This document shows positions 22,060-32,663 of a DNA stretch of 64,000 bases, one piece after another. The translations under genes were made by a program, and so were the position numbers. Positions within the stretch are counted from its first letter, which is position 1, and each line of letters opens with the position of its first letter. The stretch spans positions 1,426,064 to 1,490,063 of the forward strand of contig OW051468.1 in the NCBI GenBank assembly GCA_932521025.1. The letters run 5' to 3'. The notes under the pieces were generated by a model. It ran no database searches, was not told the DNA's origin, and saw only the letters and a program-made list of their open reading frames with translations. The stretch is from Oscheius onirici (taxonomy: Eukaryota; Nematoda; Chromadorea; Rhabditida; Rhabditidae).

Positions 22060-25000
22060 TTGATCAGTACCCCACCATTCAAAAATCGGATTTCGCCACA
22101 GGAATCATATTTTTTTTCTGATTCTGGTAATGCATTCCGATTTTGCAGTGCGGTCGTTTTTCGACAGCTCCCAAACTGCTTTCTGTTCTGCATTGCTCTT
22201 TTGAACGTCAAACCAACAAAAATCTGATGGCCGAGTGGCGAACACGACAGCTTGTGAACAAAATGTCTTTGGTTCTAACCCTCTTGCTTTGTTTCTTTTG
22301 CTTTTGATGGACAGCCGCTCTTTTTCGCGTTTTTCATTTCTTTTGTCTTTTGTAATTAAATTATTTTATAAACGCTAGCGTGATGTCAGTCTCTCAGTCC
22401 CTCAGTCCCTCTCTCTCTCTCACCCACCTGACTACTAGTCGAACACCTCCAAATCCCACTTCTTTCAGCACCATAGCGCAAGCAGAGATCACTGGCCGGT
22501 CGGTTCTTGACCGACCCAGGTGGCGTGTTTCTAATTTGATCGATTCCTTTGTGATTAAAATCTGATAAGAGGTCAAAAAGTGGTCAGCCTTTATCGATTT
22601 GCTCAAAAAATTAGCTACTTAATAGCGTGGATCATAACCTAAATTACTACAGCTGAGAGAGGGGAACAAAAAGAGACAGCTGTCTCTGATTACAACCAGA
22701 ACGAGTTCCCATCAGTAGGTTTCTTTTGTCCTATTGAGGGTATGGGTCAAATATAAGGAGAGAGAGAGAGGGAAATAGTCGAGGTTTTTCAGTAGAGAGT
22801 ACCGCTCAAAACAGCCCCTTTTAAACTCTCAGTGAGACAGAGAGAACGACTAGAGATTGAGCACGTGAGACACGGGAAGGGGCAGAAGAAAGACCCTTTA
22901 TTTTGAGAAAGTTTTCTCGCAGCAGAGTTTTAGGCTTTAAAGTCGCTGGAAAGTAGCATTCGGTCTTTTGATTTCCATCTAAGTGGTAGAGACAAAATGT
23001 TATGGGAAATGGGTTGTGACCACTTGTGTACCTCAGGATCCTAGTTTAGTCTGGAGTCTGTAATTCCCCCCATCAATCATTGTTACCACTATCCCTGCCA
23101 TTTGAGGATTCTCTCACAGAGTTCATCTCTCAATACTACGGCCCTTGGACTTGTGATTTCCTCTCATGATCAGAAGTAAACATAGACGAATCTCTTGAAT
23201 TGATCTCAATGAGAAGATGCAGCATCATTTGAGTATATCGCTAACGCTTCTTCGGAACGACTGAACTTCTTACTTGTCGTCTCCAGGGATGGTAATTTGT
23301 ACGCAAATTCGCGTAACTCGTGCCCTTTGCAAATTACCGAGTAAATTTAGTTCTTTCTTGGTTCACTCGATAGCCAGACCTAAATTGCAGCTGCGAAAAA
23401 AAATGAAACGAGAAAAAAATCGCGAGCCCATGTACACTATTGAGGCTCGGTTCCCCATCCGAATCAAAAGAGGGTCTGACTCGCTGTAAAAAGGTTCGTT
23501 CTGAATAAGGTCATTTTGTAAAAATCGAGTATCCAACGTTTGCGTATTGTAGCCAAATTGATATAACGTGTAAACATTGGATACTCAGCCAAGATTATTA
23601 CAAAACAGACCTTTTTTAAAAACCGAACATACTTACCGCGAGCCAGCCCCTTAAAAAGTTACAGTAGTCCGTGCTTATCCTAAAACTAGATGGTAGGACG
23701 GCCACACTGAGTCACACTGATGGTCAGAGTGACTGGGCAATGTTCAAATTACTACAGTACCTCTGTTCAATCCCCCTATTTCTTTCCAGTACAAATTCTA
23801 AAAACCAGTCTCTCAGTCTGATCTATTTTGTCCAATTCTCACGCCCATCCGATTGCTCTGGCACAAGGAGAGAGAGTGTCATCTCTCTCTCTAGCTCTCG
23901 TCGCCTCTCGTATTTGTCTTTCGTGTATTTGATCACTGTCAGTGATCGGTCTATCCCATTACTTGACTGCTCCCGAATATGACTCACATATCTACCCGGG
24001 TTCGGGCTTCCTGAACTTTTCCTCCAAAACCTAAGAAATTTCAAAATTAAAGGATTGTGTCTTGAGATTTTGGCCTAACAGACTTATATTTTCATGTTGA
24101 CGTCAAATCTTTTCGTCCCACAGAATACTTTTCTCCAACTTTTCCATATAAAATAGCAAACGGTGACATAAAATGGAGAGTGAGAGAAAATCGAAACTCT
24201 CTTTCCCCCCAACGAAATGATGTGTTCTTTTTGAATAGTCATGAGAAGGTCATCAATCAGAAGAGAAAGCAATTTTTGACCTATAGACTCATGTCGGTGT
24301 TGTTTTAGCTGTGTCTCTTGTTGAAAATCCATACGATTGCTTTGGGCCAAAAATAATTCCGCTTACATCCAAAATTCTCCTAATTTGTTTATAGTCGACT
24401 TCGGAACCTCTATAGGACTGTCCTGTCCATTTTTCGATTAGGTTCTCTTTCCGACACGAATTTGAAACGACGTTCTTCTTGATGAAACTTATCCTTTGGC
24501 CCCAAACAAAGTTCTGAGGACAGTTTGCGAAAATGTGAAGATTCCCCCCGAAAATGTGCCTTGCTGACACGGCCTCGGTCAACACTGACACGGGCCCGGT
24601 GTCCATGCCTAATTGTTACTAGTATCTAGAAGACTGGTTCAGAGTGGTTCAAATGAAAATCCATTGATGTTCGGAACAACCAGATGCTCGTAACTGTCCT
24701 CTTCAATCCAACAAAAAAACTCTCGGTCCTCGTAATCAAACTTTTTCTTTCTTTCCTAGTAGGTGTCCGATTTCCCGGTTCAGAGTCGATACAGTTCAGC
24801 GAGAGAGAAACTATCTTGTTGATCTTTCCACTTTCCGACTGTGTAAGCGAGAAGAGCCTATTATTCCCATGGCGCCTAGTAAAATTATACGCATCTAACT
24901 GTGACAGCTGGACACGCGAATGAAATCACTGTTCATACATATGTCTCTCATCGTCTCTCTTTTCTGAATGAATCTAGTCTGCAAATCTCGTCCGTCAAGC

Positions 25001-25085
25001 TCTTTCCAATTAGCTGTCGGCCAATTAAAGAGAGCACTTTTCACGTGGAGCTATTACTCAGAGTATCCTGAGAAGAGAGATTGAC
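22060..25085. other. gene-free spacer with scattered repeats
   Basis: No credible exon found, although the missing ACSF2 first exon should lie near its left end. 22380-22430 and 22755-22860 are CT/GA low complexity. 23285-23335 carries TACGCAAATTCGCGTAACTCG, a motif repeated at 58400. 23424-23450 copies the first 27 bp or so of a stretch of the GPCR exon 1 (GAGCCCATGTACACTATTGAG). 23530-23620 holds a GGATACTCAGCCAA element and 24545-24602 one arm of the 39.7-kb palindromic family. Confidence 0.5.
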
Positions 25086-25089
25086 TCCG

Positions 25090-25588
25090 TTCCGATTCTC
25101 TGTCTCTCGGAAATACTGTTCCCAGTAACTTCCGTATTCTAGTCGTTCCTTGCCAATAAGACTGTTAATTGAGCCTGCCTATCTCATACCTTTCTTTCCG
25201 CACTGATTTTCCGACCAGCCTCCTCGACAAGCTCTCCCTGTCCCCTCCTGTCCTACTCTCTTATAATCGACCACACGGTGTCTCCTTCATCCAGTATATT
25301 ATCCTTTCAAATTCCACATCAGCCAGTAATTTTGTCTTCGTGACCATTTCCAAGTAGATCTACCACAACAGAGACAACCTTCCAGTAGACTTCTATTAAA
25401 ACTAGCCATCTAATCTCATAGGAAAACTTTCAAACTACAAAACTAAACTATTTTTTAATTCAAAACTAATAACTTTTTGTGTTAAGCACTATAGATTCTT
25501 TCCTGAACAAGTTTTAACAAGAAATCTCGCTGAGTCAGAGCACAGTCAGTTCTCTTCGGCGGCGATGAAGGCTGATCTCTTGTAGGTG
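25090..25588 (+). pseudogene. broken copy of a promoter and first exon (parent at 32.2-32.7 kb)
   Basis: 25310-25580 matches 32410-32682 almost base for base, and 25090-25230 matches 32175-32280 less well. The copy covers the upstream region, 5' UTR and start of the small membrane protein gene. In this copy the start reads ATG AAG GCT GAT CTC TTG TAG, so it stops after six codons. Where the parent has its first intron, this copy passes into a long (GTCCCT)n array. Confidence 0.8.
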
Positions 25589-25589
25589 G

Positions 25590-25969
<380 letters not shown>

Positions 25970-26547
25970 AAAAATTTCCGCTTGACCTGTTTTCTCTGGA
26001 ACTGTTTGTCGCTTCCTCATTCCATCTGATCAACTGTGTTTGTGCACCCACGGCGGCCTTTCCACTCCGCCAGAATATAGTTATCACGAGATCATTTGGG
26101 GAAAACTCTCTGCAAAATGACCCTTTGCTCTCGAACTATGCACACACTGAGAGAAAGAAATCATTAGTCTCATACTCATTCCTAAGCCTCTGGTAACCCC
26201 TCCGTCTCGCTCTGCACATGTTCCTCTCCTCCAAGTCTTTTTGCCCGTTCAGTTTGTGATTGTGGCTTTTCCAAACACTCACACAACATCTGCCTTTTTA
26301 CGCACCACGGCTCGTTTTGCAGGGGGATAAAACTTTAAGAGACAGAGAACTGATCTTTTGCTTCCCTCATCAGAACACCTCTCGAGACCCTCTTTTCTCT
26401 CTTTTTTATGAAAACTCCAAAGTACCCAGAAGGGCTCGGAGACCTTATTTGCACGCGAGGGATGCATTTTTTCGCATCCCGCCCAAGTTCAAGCTGCTCC
26501 AGAGATCTCAATTTCCTCCTCGACATAATAAGCTATTATTTTCAGCT

Positions 26548-29508
26548 ATGGCCAATGCGTCCCTGAATCTGCTGGACGCCGTTTGTGAGGGTCGAATGCC
26601 CGCCCCTCCGGATTTTCAGCCAGAACTGCAGTGTCCTCTCATGACAGAGCCCATGTACACTATTGAGACTCGGCTTCTCATGAGCCTCATCTTTTCTTCG
26701 CTTTCCATCATTGGAGTAGTTGGAAACATTCTGGTCATTACAGTAGTCTTGAGAGTCAAAGGAATGGTGAGTCAGGGAGATAGAGAGTCGGAGACAGAGA
26801 CTGAGGGACAGAGAGACAGGGGCAGGAAACAGGGAACAGAGAGACAGAGACACATATACTGTATCCCAGTTGCCTCTCCTCTGTTCAGAAGACTCCAACC
26901 AACTACTGACAAGCTTCCCTTGTGAGTATGGAGTGAGTGGCTCAGAGAGACAGACAATAAGAGAGTCAGAGAGTCGGAGAGACGGAGAGCCAGAGGGGAA
27001 AAACAGAGAGGCAGAGGGACAAAAAGACAGAGAGTAACAGAGTCAGAGAGGCAAAGAATCAGAGAGTCAGAGACAGGGAGACTGAGAAACAGAGAATCAG
27101 AGAGACAGAGAGACAGGGACAGGAAACAGAAAACAGGTAACAGGGAACAGAGAGGCAGAGAGGCAGAGAGACAGAGACACATAGATACAGTATCCCAGTT
27201 ACCTCTCTCCTGTTCAGAAGACTCCAACCAACTACTATCTGATCTCTCTCGCTCTGAGCGACACTCTCTTCTTCATAGCCACAGCCCCTACCGAACTCTC
27301 ATATCTGCATATTCCCGTCGGAGACTACCTTTTCGGTCACGTTGGTAGGTTTCCAAATTTTAAAAAGACCCACATGACTGGTCTAGACTTAATGGGACGT
27401 CGTTAGATATGCAACTTAATTTTAGAGGAGGCCCAAACAGAGCAACAAAACAGAATAATTGTATAAGGGGGGGGGGGCAAATTGTTAGGGATTGTATTGG
27501 GAAAACGAGCGGGGGATTTATGGACTGTGTCTCTTTTGTTGAAGCGTATGGGAGCCAAGCTGTTAGGCTATTTTTGGCTATCTGACAAGCTGCTTGACAA
27601 TAAAAATGTGACTCATCTAGTTTTTTCACGAAAGCCATGACCGCTTGGCGCAATGGTAGCGCGTTCGACTCCAGATCGAAAGGTTGGGCGTTCGATCCGC
27701 TCAGTGGTCAGAATTTTTGCTTTTTTTGTCCTTTTCGGAAAATTTCATTGATCGCGTTCAGGCTGTGCCCTCTTCTCATACCTGCCCTACCTGGCTATCA
27801 ACTCGTCATCACTCTCCATCACAGCCTTCACGATTGAGCGTTTCATTGGAATCTGTCATCCCTACCGTGCCAGAAGTATCTGTACTGTCAAGCGAGCCCG
27901 TCTGATAATTTTTTGCATCTGGGCCTTTTCGATCGTCTATAACTCTCCCTGGTTGTATCTGGCCAGTCTGAGTGTAGATGAGAATGGGGAGAAGGACTGC
28001 TCGTTCAGACAGGACAGATCTAATTGGACTTACAAGGTAAGAGAGGCAGAGAGTCAGAGAGACAGACTTCCAAAACCCAAAGACCCTCCCTATTCCAGGT
28101 CATGTTCCTCGGTGACTTTTTCGCCTTCTACACGATTCCAATGATGCTGAATATCATCATTTATGGCCGGATTGCCGTCACACTGACCAAGTGCGGTCAA
28201 TTTGAGAGCGAGAAGAGCAAAAGTGAGTCCGGGGGATAACTGCAGCCAATTTGGGATGCAAAAAGAATGATCTTTTGGAAAGTGGGAACAGTATAGTACG
28301 TATAGTGGAATGCTCGAACTCCCAGTCCTTTAAAATCAGTAGTTTTTTGACCGTTACCCACGGGACTTGGAAACGCACCTCATTACGCAAAACTTTTGCT
28401 TGACTGAGTATTTAATTCTGAACAACCAAAGTAAACAAAAGTTCCGTGTTTTACATAACCAGACTTTATGGGAGCTTTACGGCAGTGGTAATTTAGCTAA
28501 TGTGTGAGGTAAACGACCACTGAGACTGGCTGTTAAGGGAATTCACACGTGCCCTCTTTAGTTAAAGAGAAAAACTAACAATATTCTTATTAAAAAAAAA
28601 CTATTAGAATCTTCCAAAAATATCGTATTGCAGACGGTCACGAAGTGCCGACTCTGGAAGGAGAGAGTCATGTCAGTGGTCGGCGAAAGAGTGCCGGAAA
28701 GAACCAGGTAATAGTCCATACAAATTCCAGGATATAGTTGAAATCTAGGTTGTCAAGATGTTGGCTCTGGTGGTACTGGTCTTTGCTACCTGTTGGCTAC
28801 CGTATCGGGCAATGGTCATGTACAACAGTTTTGCTGAGAGTAAATGGAGACCGGACTGGTTAGTTTCAGAGAGACAGAGACAGGCTTGTTCCGCCCGCCC
28901 ATGACTTTTCGACGTTTTTGAAATGCCATGGTTTTTCTCATCCCCTTTCCAAAATGTTCAATTCTGCAAAGGTGCGTAATGGTAAAATACACCACTAGCC
29001 AAAATTTCGATGAAAAAGATTGCTTAACAAAGTTAGTAAAAATCGAAAGCCGTTTTTAGGCCTTTTGATTTTTCCTAATTTTGTTATGCAATCTTTTTCA
29101 TCAAAATTTTGACTAGTGGTGTGTTTTACCATTACGCACCTTTGCAGAATTGAACATTTTGGAAAGGGGATGAGAAAAACCATGGCATTTCAAAAACGTC
29201 AAAAAGTCATGGGCGGGCGGAACAAGCCTGGACAGAGAGACAGGGAGACTGATCCCCCACCTTTCAGGTACATATTCTTCTCAAAGACTCTGATATTCAT
29301 CAACTGTGCTATCAATCCAATTCTGTACAACCTAATGTCTGGAAGATTCCGTTCAGCATTCAAGAGTTTCCTGAAGGGAGAGCCACAGCTAGGACGGTAT
29401 CTTCCAGTGGTGGACAACCGAACAACCTCGGCCAGGACGGCTTCTGCTAGACAAGGACAGAGTCTTCGCGAGAAGACAGGAACAGAAAATACACTTCTCA
29501 GCTCATAG
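26548..29508 (+). CDS. G protein-coupled receptor, thyrotropin-releasing-hormone-receptor type
   Basis: Seven exons (26548-26766, 27218-27344, 27762-28036, 28099-28222, 28634-28707, 28749-28858, 29268-29508) join in phase to 389 residues. TM1 contains GVVGNILVITVVLRVKGM. Then come KTPTNYYLISLALSD (TM2), NSSSLSITAFTIERFIGICHP (TM3, ERF in place of DRY), VVKMLALVVLVFATCWLPYR (TM6) and NCAINPILYNLMSGRFRSAF (TM7 and helix 8, NPxxY type). The MKTPTN, TIER and ICHP phrases are those of TRH receptors; nematodes have a TRH-like receptor (TRHR-1) at the cell surface of neurons. The start follows TTTTCAGCT. Intron 2 holds a tRNA-Trp gene, intron 6 a 350-bp palindrome, and intron 1 a decoy copy of the exon 2 start. 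Confidence 0.93.
26770..27217 (+). repeat. GA-rich intron with duplicated acceptor and decoy exon start
   Basis: The intron holds two tandem, similar blocks of GAGACAG repeats, each ending in a CTCTGTTCAG or CCTGTTCAG acceptor followed by AAGACTCCAACCAACTACT. The second block leads into the real exon 2. The first (acceptor at 26887-26888) reads KTPTNY and then TGA at 26907. Use of the first acceptor would truncate the receptor after TM1. Confidence 0.8.
27639..27710 (+). tRNA. tRNA-Trp (CCA)
   Basis: A 72-nt cloverleaf. The acceptor stem GACCGCT pairs with AGTGGTC and the D stem GCGC pairs with GCGC. The anticodon stem TTCGA/TCGAA encloses the loop CTCCAGA with anticodon CCA. The T arm is GGGCG-TTCGATC-CGCTC and the discriminator is A. 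A box and B box are intact and no intron is present. It lies in intron 2 of the GPCR gene in the same orientation. Confidence 0.94.
28882..29229. mobile_element. 348-bp near-perfect palindromic element in GPCR intron 6
   Basis: The outer ends are AGGCTTGTTCCGCCCGCCC and its inverse GGGCGGGCGGAACAAGCCT. The arms of about 165 bp match almost throughout, for example ATGCCATGGTTTTTCTCATC against GATGAGAAAAACCATGGCAT and TGCAAAGGTGCGTAATGG against CCATTACGCACCTTTGCA. There is no coding capacity. In RNA it would fold into a long hairpin between exons 6 and 7. Confidence 0.9.
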
Positions 29509-29509
29509 A

Positions 29510-30205
29510 GAGCACATTTAAAACGAGACTTATGCACGGGTGCTGTACATAATATAAATATTTTGATGACTTCTCTGTCACTCTGACGGGTGGACCCATG
29601 CTGCCCACAGGCTTCTATTTTTAGAAATCCTTGTCTAATTATGTTTGCACTCCATCGTGTTTGGTCTCATTTTGCAGCTTTTAACAAGAAAAATTGAATG
29701 CCATTACTCTCCAGTGCAGAGGAAGAGAGGTGAAAATATTGGAAAACTGTGGCGCGGCTGAAGCAACTGACAAGGGAAACTTGTCAACTCAGGTTGGAGT
29801 TTTGAAACGAGTAGGGTGTCCTTTGCTAGCCCATTAGCAAGGGGATTACGGGATATACTTCCAAAAGGCTGAAGAATGACAAAGTAGTCAGATTGAAATT
29901 TGACAGAACTTTTGACGCTCGGATGAGTACGCCTAGTTGCTCCTACGGTCCATGGAAAAGGTTGTAAAATCCTTGGACCGAAGGGATCATGGACCGTCCA
30001 ATCACTTCTGGTAAGAAATCATAGCTGACCGACTCGAGGAGCGACAATACCCATTCTCTGTATCATTCGCAAGGCTGAGAGTAAATGGAGGCGGAACTGA
30101 TTAGTTTCAGAGGCAGAGAGGGACATAGGGACAGAAAGACAGAGAGACAAACAGAATGAGAGACAGAGAAAATCGACTAGTTTATTCAAAGAATACAAAT
30201 CATGA
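29510..30205. other. spacer between GPCR and coiled-coil gene
   Basis: 3' flank of the GPCR, then unremarkable DNA. 30080-30110 repeats the GAGAGTAAATGGAG and TTAGTTTCAGAG phrases that surround the GPCR exon 6 donor (28836-28870), a small duplicated piece. GAGACAG repeats follow up to 30160. Confidence 0.5.
30181..30186 (-). terminator. AATAAA poly(A) signal of the coiled-coil gene
   Basis: AATAAA on the minus strand, 24 bp downstream of the stop codon at 30211. Confidence 0.5.
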
Positions 30206-30210
30206 GAGAA

Positions 30211-31595
30211 TCAGAAGAAGGTACTGAAGCCGATGTCCGTTCCCAATCCTGAGCGATATCCAGTCGTCATGATGTCCATCTTCTCCTTCAGTTCAGAGTT
30301 CTCCTTCTCGATTAGATTTTTCTCTTCAGTCGTCAGATTCACTGGAAATGAATTAAACTTAATAGCGGAAAGGTGTTCTTACACTTGGTTTCAGTAGCAT
30401 ACAGTTTCTTGCCAACTTCTCTGACCCGGGCTTTGTACTGTTCCATTTCGTCGTCTTCTTTCAGCTCCTCCTTGATCTCCGCCAGATGCTTCAAAACGTA
30501 AGCACTCTCTTCAGACCTTTCTTTCAGCATTTTCTCCACCTTCTTAGCAGTTTCGGTAGCTTCACGGGCCTCTTTCATAACCTTTTCGGCTTCTTCTCTG
30601 GTACACTTGACTGAAATCGTGTGACTGATTGAGAAGGGGATTGTTGGACTCACCCTTGTCATATTCTGCTTCCAGATAATCACATCTCTCCATGTAGTAT
30701 TTCAGCTGTTCAGCTGCCATCTCCTTGCAGGCGAGTTCTGCGTCGAGACGTCGGCGGAGTACGGTGTCTGGAAATATTGAGGTTTTATGGTTTGTTCAGT
30801 GCTTGAAAAAAGTAGAGCTTTCAGGTATTCGTTCTGAGCCCCCGTTGCCGCAAAAAAGCGTGCAAAAGACTCAGCCTAAAAATTTGGCTGAGTTTCCAAC
30901 GCGGCGGGAGAGGCCCGTCGCACACATTTCTGAATTCGTCTGAGAGCACGCCCTGCCCAAGAAATTATGCCCAATCATTTTTTTTCTTGCCAGGAGCTTC
31001 AAGACGAGACCCAATATGCTATGAGAATAACTTAAGGCTCACTTTGATTAAAGGAAAAACATCCTCACGGTCAGCGTTGGCCGGATCCGTGCCAGTAAGG
31101 TGCATTTTTTGAGCATGCTTTAAATCTGCGTGATATTTTCAGCTTCTGTTCAAAAAATGGTTGGCAAATTTTTCTGCATTGCTTGTCTTCCCCCGCAAAT
31201 GCGCCTTACTGGCGCGGATCCGGTGTCTGGTTCAGAACCAAGCGGACTGTTTTTTTGGGGGTTAAGACTCACTTTCCGAATCCAAAGTCCTGATATACTC
31301 TTCGTCTGCGTCTTGAACCATGCTATTCTTGTTGCTACGCAGCTCCCTCTCAGCCACTTCCATTCTCGTTACGGCATGGATCTCTGAACCAGTCGATTTG
31401 TTACACACAGATGAAAAATGACTTACTTTCACTGACCAGCTTGTCACACTTGAACAGGAGGTCTTCCTCCCGATTCAGAAGATCCAAAATCTCTTGATCT
31501 TTGGCATGGAGCTGCTTCCTGAGAGACTCTACTTCGGATAGGAGAGGCTGGTCGATGCTGAGAGCAGAGACGATTCCAGTGACGAAGGCTTCCAT
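30211..31595 (-). CDS. orphan coiled-coil protein, 250 residues
   Basis: Five minus-strand exons (31595-31427, 31383-31273, 30767-30654, 30610-30383, 30341-30211) join in phase. Beyond a short N-terminal stretch (MEAFVTGIVSALSIDQPLL) nearly the whole chain is charged heptad-like helix: LSEVESLRKQLHAKDQEILDLL, ENTVLRRRLDAELACKEMAAEQL, EEAEKVMKEAREATETAKKVEKML, TEEKNLIEKENSELKEKMD. It ends in a non-helical tail GYRSGLGTDIGFSTFF. There is no signal peptide, membrane segment or catalytic motif. It could be a cytoskeletal, centrosomal or spermatid-type structural protein; I recognise no family. The regular exon phases and uninterrupted frame support a functional gene. Confidence 0.75.
31066..31231. 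repeat. palindromic element, CCGGATCCGTGCCAGTAAGG family
   Basis: Inverted ends GGATCCGTGCCAGTAAGG and CCTTACTGGCGCGGATCC enclose about 110 bp inside an intron of the coiled-coil gene. Related ends occur at 24545-24602 and 39743-39937. Confidence 0.65.
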
Positions 31596-31764
31596 GATGA
31601 GAACTGATCTGGGACTGAGTTTGGGAGCCTACCGGTGACTGTGTCGCTTCGCTTCGAGGAAGGTGGATGCGTCGCGTTTCAGTTGAAAAAAGCTGGATGG
31701 CTTTAGCAAGAGTAAAATCAGAAGAAAAGCTAATCGAAGGACTGGGAAGGAAGAACCTCAAAAT

Positions 31765-31987
31765 ATGGTCTGCTCAAAAAGTAAGAGGGATTACCGTAAG
31801 ATTTTAACTCTTCCCTTAGCACACGAGACCCACTTAGCACACAAAAATTGGATACTCAGCCAACAAATTCCAGCAATCGCTGCGTATCTTTCAGATTTGT
31901 TGGCTATCCAATTTTTGCATGCTAAGTGGGTCTCGAAGGGAAGAGCTAAAATCTTACGGTAATCTCTCTTGTTTTTGAACAGACCAT
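31765..31987. mobile_element. 223-bp palindromic MITE (GGTCTGYTCAAAAAG family)
   Basis: Begins ATGGTCTGCTCAAAAAGTAA and ends as its inverse near TTTTTGAACAGACCAT. The interior has TTACCGTAAGATTTTA and CCACTTAGCA and a centre around GATACTCAGCCAACAAATTC. Close relatives lie at 38679-38880 and 57217-57504. Confidence 0.8.
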
Positions 31988-32174
31988 GCTGATACTTTGA
32001 ACATCTTGAGGTAGTATTCTATTCTGTCTATATGAGAAAGAATAGGGCTAAACTAGAAAAAAATGAGCATGATTCTGTCCATTCGTTGTGGGACATTAGC
32101 AGAAGTATATTCAATCAGCCTCCCAAAAAAGATTGACAACGGATTCTTCTAGCGGCTATGCATTCTGTTTACAT

Positions 32175-32663
32175 CGGGATACTGTTCGCAATAACTTCCG
32201 TCTTCTAGTCGTTCCTTGCCAATAGGACTGTTCATTTGAGCCTGTCTCTATCACTTTTCTTTCCGCACTGCTTTTCCGAATAGTCCCTCCACTCCCTAGA
32301 ACGCTTTCAAGAGTACATTCGCCTCCTGGAAATAGATTTCTATGACCATATCGTAGTATATGGGTCAGGTCCAGCTGCCGGGATGCTTTTTGCCTCCAGA
32401 GCCTGGTGTCTTCCACATCAGCCAGTAATTTTGCCTTCGTGACCATTTCCAAGTAGATCTACCACAACAGAGACAACCTTCCAGTAGACTTCTATTAAAA
32501 CTAGCCATCTAAACTCATAGGAAAACTTTCAAAACTACAAAACTAAACTATTTTTAATTCAAAACTAATAACTTTTTGTGTTAAGCACTATAGATTCTTT
32601 CCTGAACAAGTTTTAACAAGAAATCTCGCTGAGTCAGAGCACAGTCAGTTCTCTTCGGCGGCG
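32175..32663 (+). promoter_or_regulatory. promoter and 5' UTR of the small membrane protein gene, with captured rhodanese fragment
   Basis: This upstream region is shared with the broken copy at 25090-25588, which shows how far the duplicated block reaches. At 32304-32411 it holds about 108 bp that the other copy lacks and that match exon 2 of the rhodanese gene. No TATA box is obvious. The promoter role is inferred from position. Confidence 0.5.
32304..32411 (+). pseudogene. fragment of rhodanese exon 2
   Basis: The plus strand reads QEYIRLLEIDFYDHIVVYGS and then PAAGMLFASRAW, over 90 percent identical by eye to the minus-strand rhodanese exon at 34008-34251 (QEYIRLLGIDFYDHIVVYGS, PATGMLFAARAW). 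It is inverted relative to its source about 1.8 kb away and embedded in the promoter region of another gene. Confidence 0.88.

Noticed and set aside
26260-26547. 96 extra in-frame codons upstream of the GPCR start
   Set aside because: A TTTTCAG acceptor lies two bases before the ATG at 26548, the upstream frame is low-complexity and unlike any receptor N-terminus, and the remaining protein already has a normal extracellular start.
29116-29267. Open frame continuing upstream of GPCR exon 7
   Set aside because: It runs through one arm of the intron palindrome; the acceptor at 29266-29267 and the phase from exon 6 fix the exon start.
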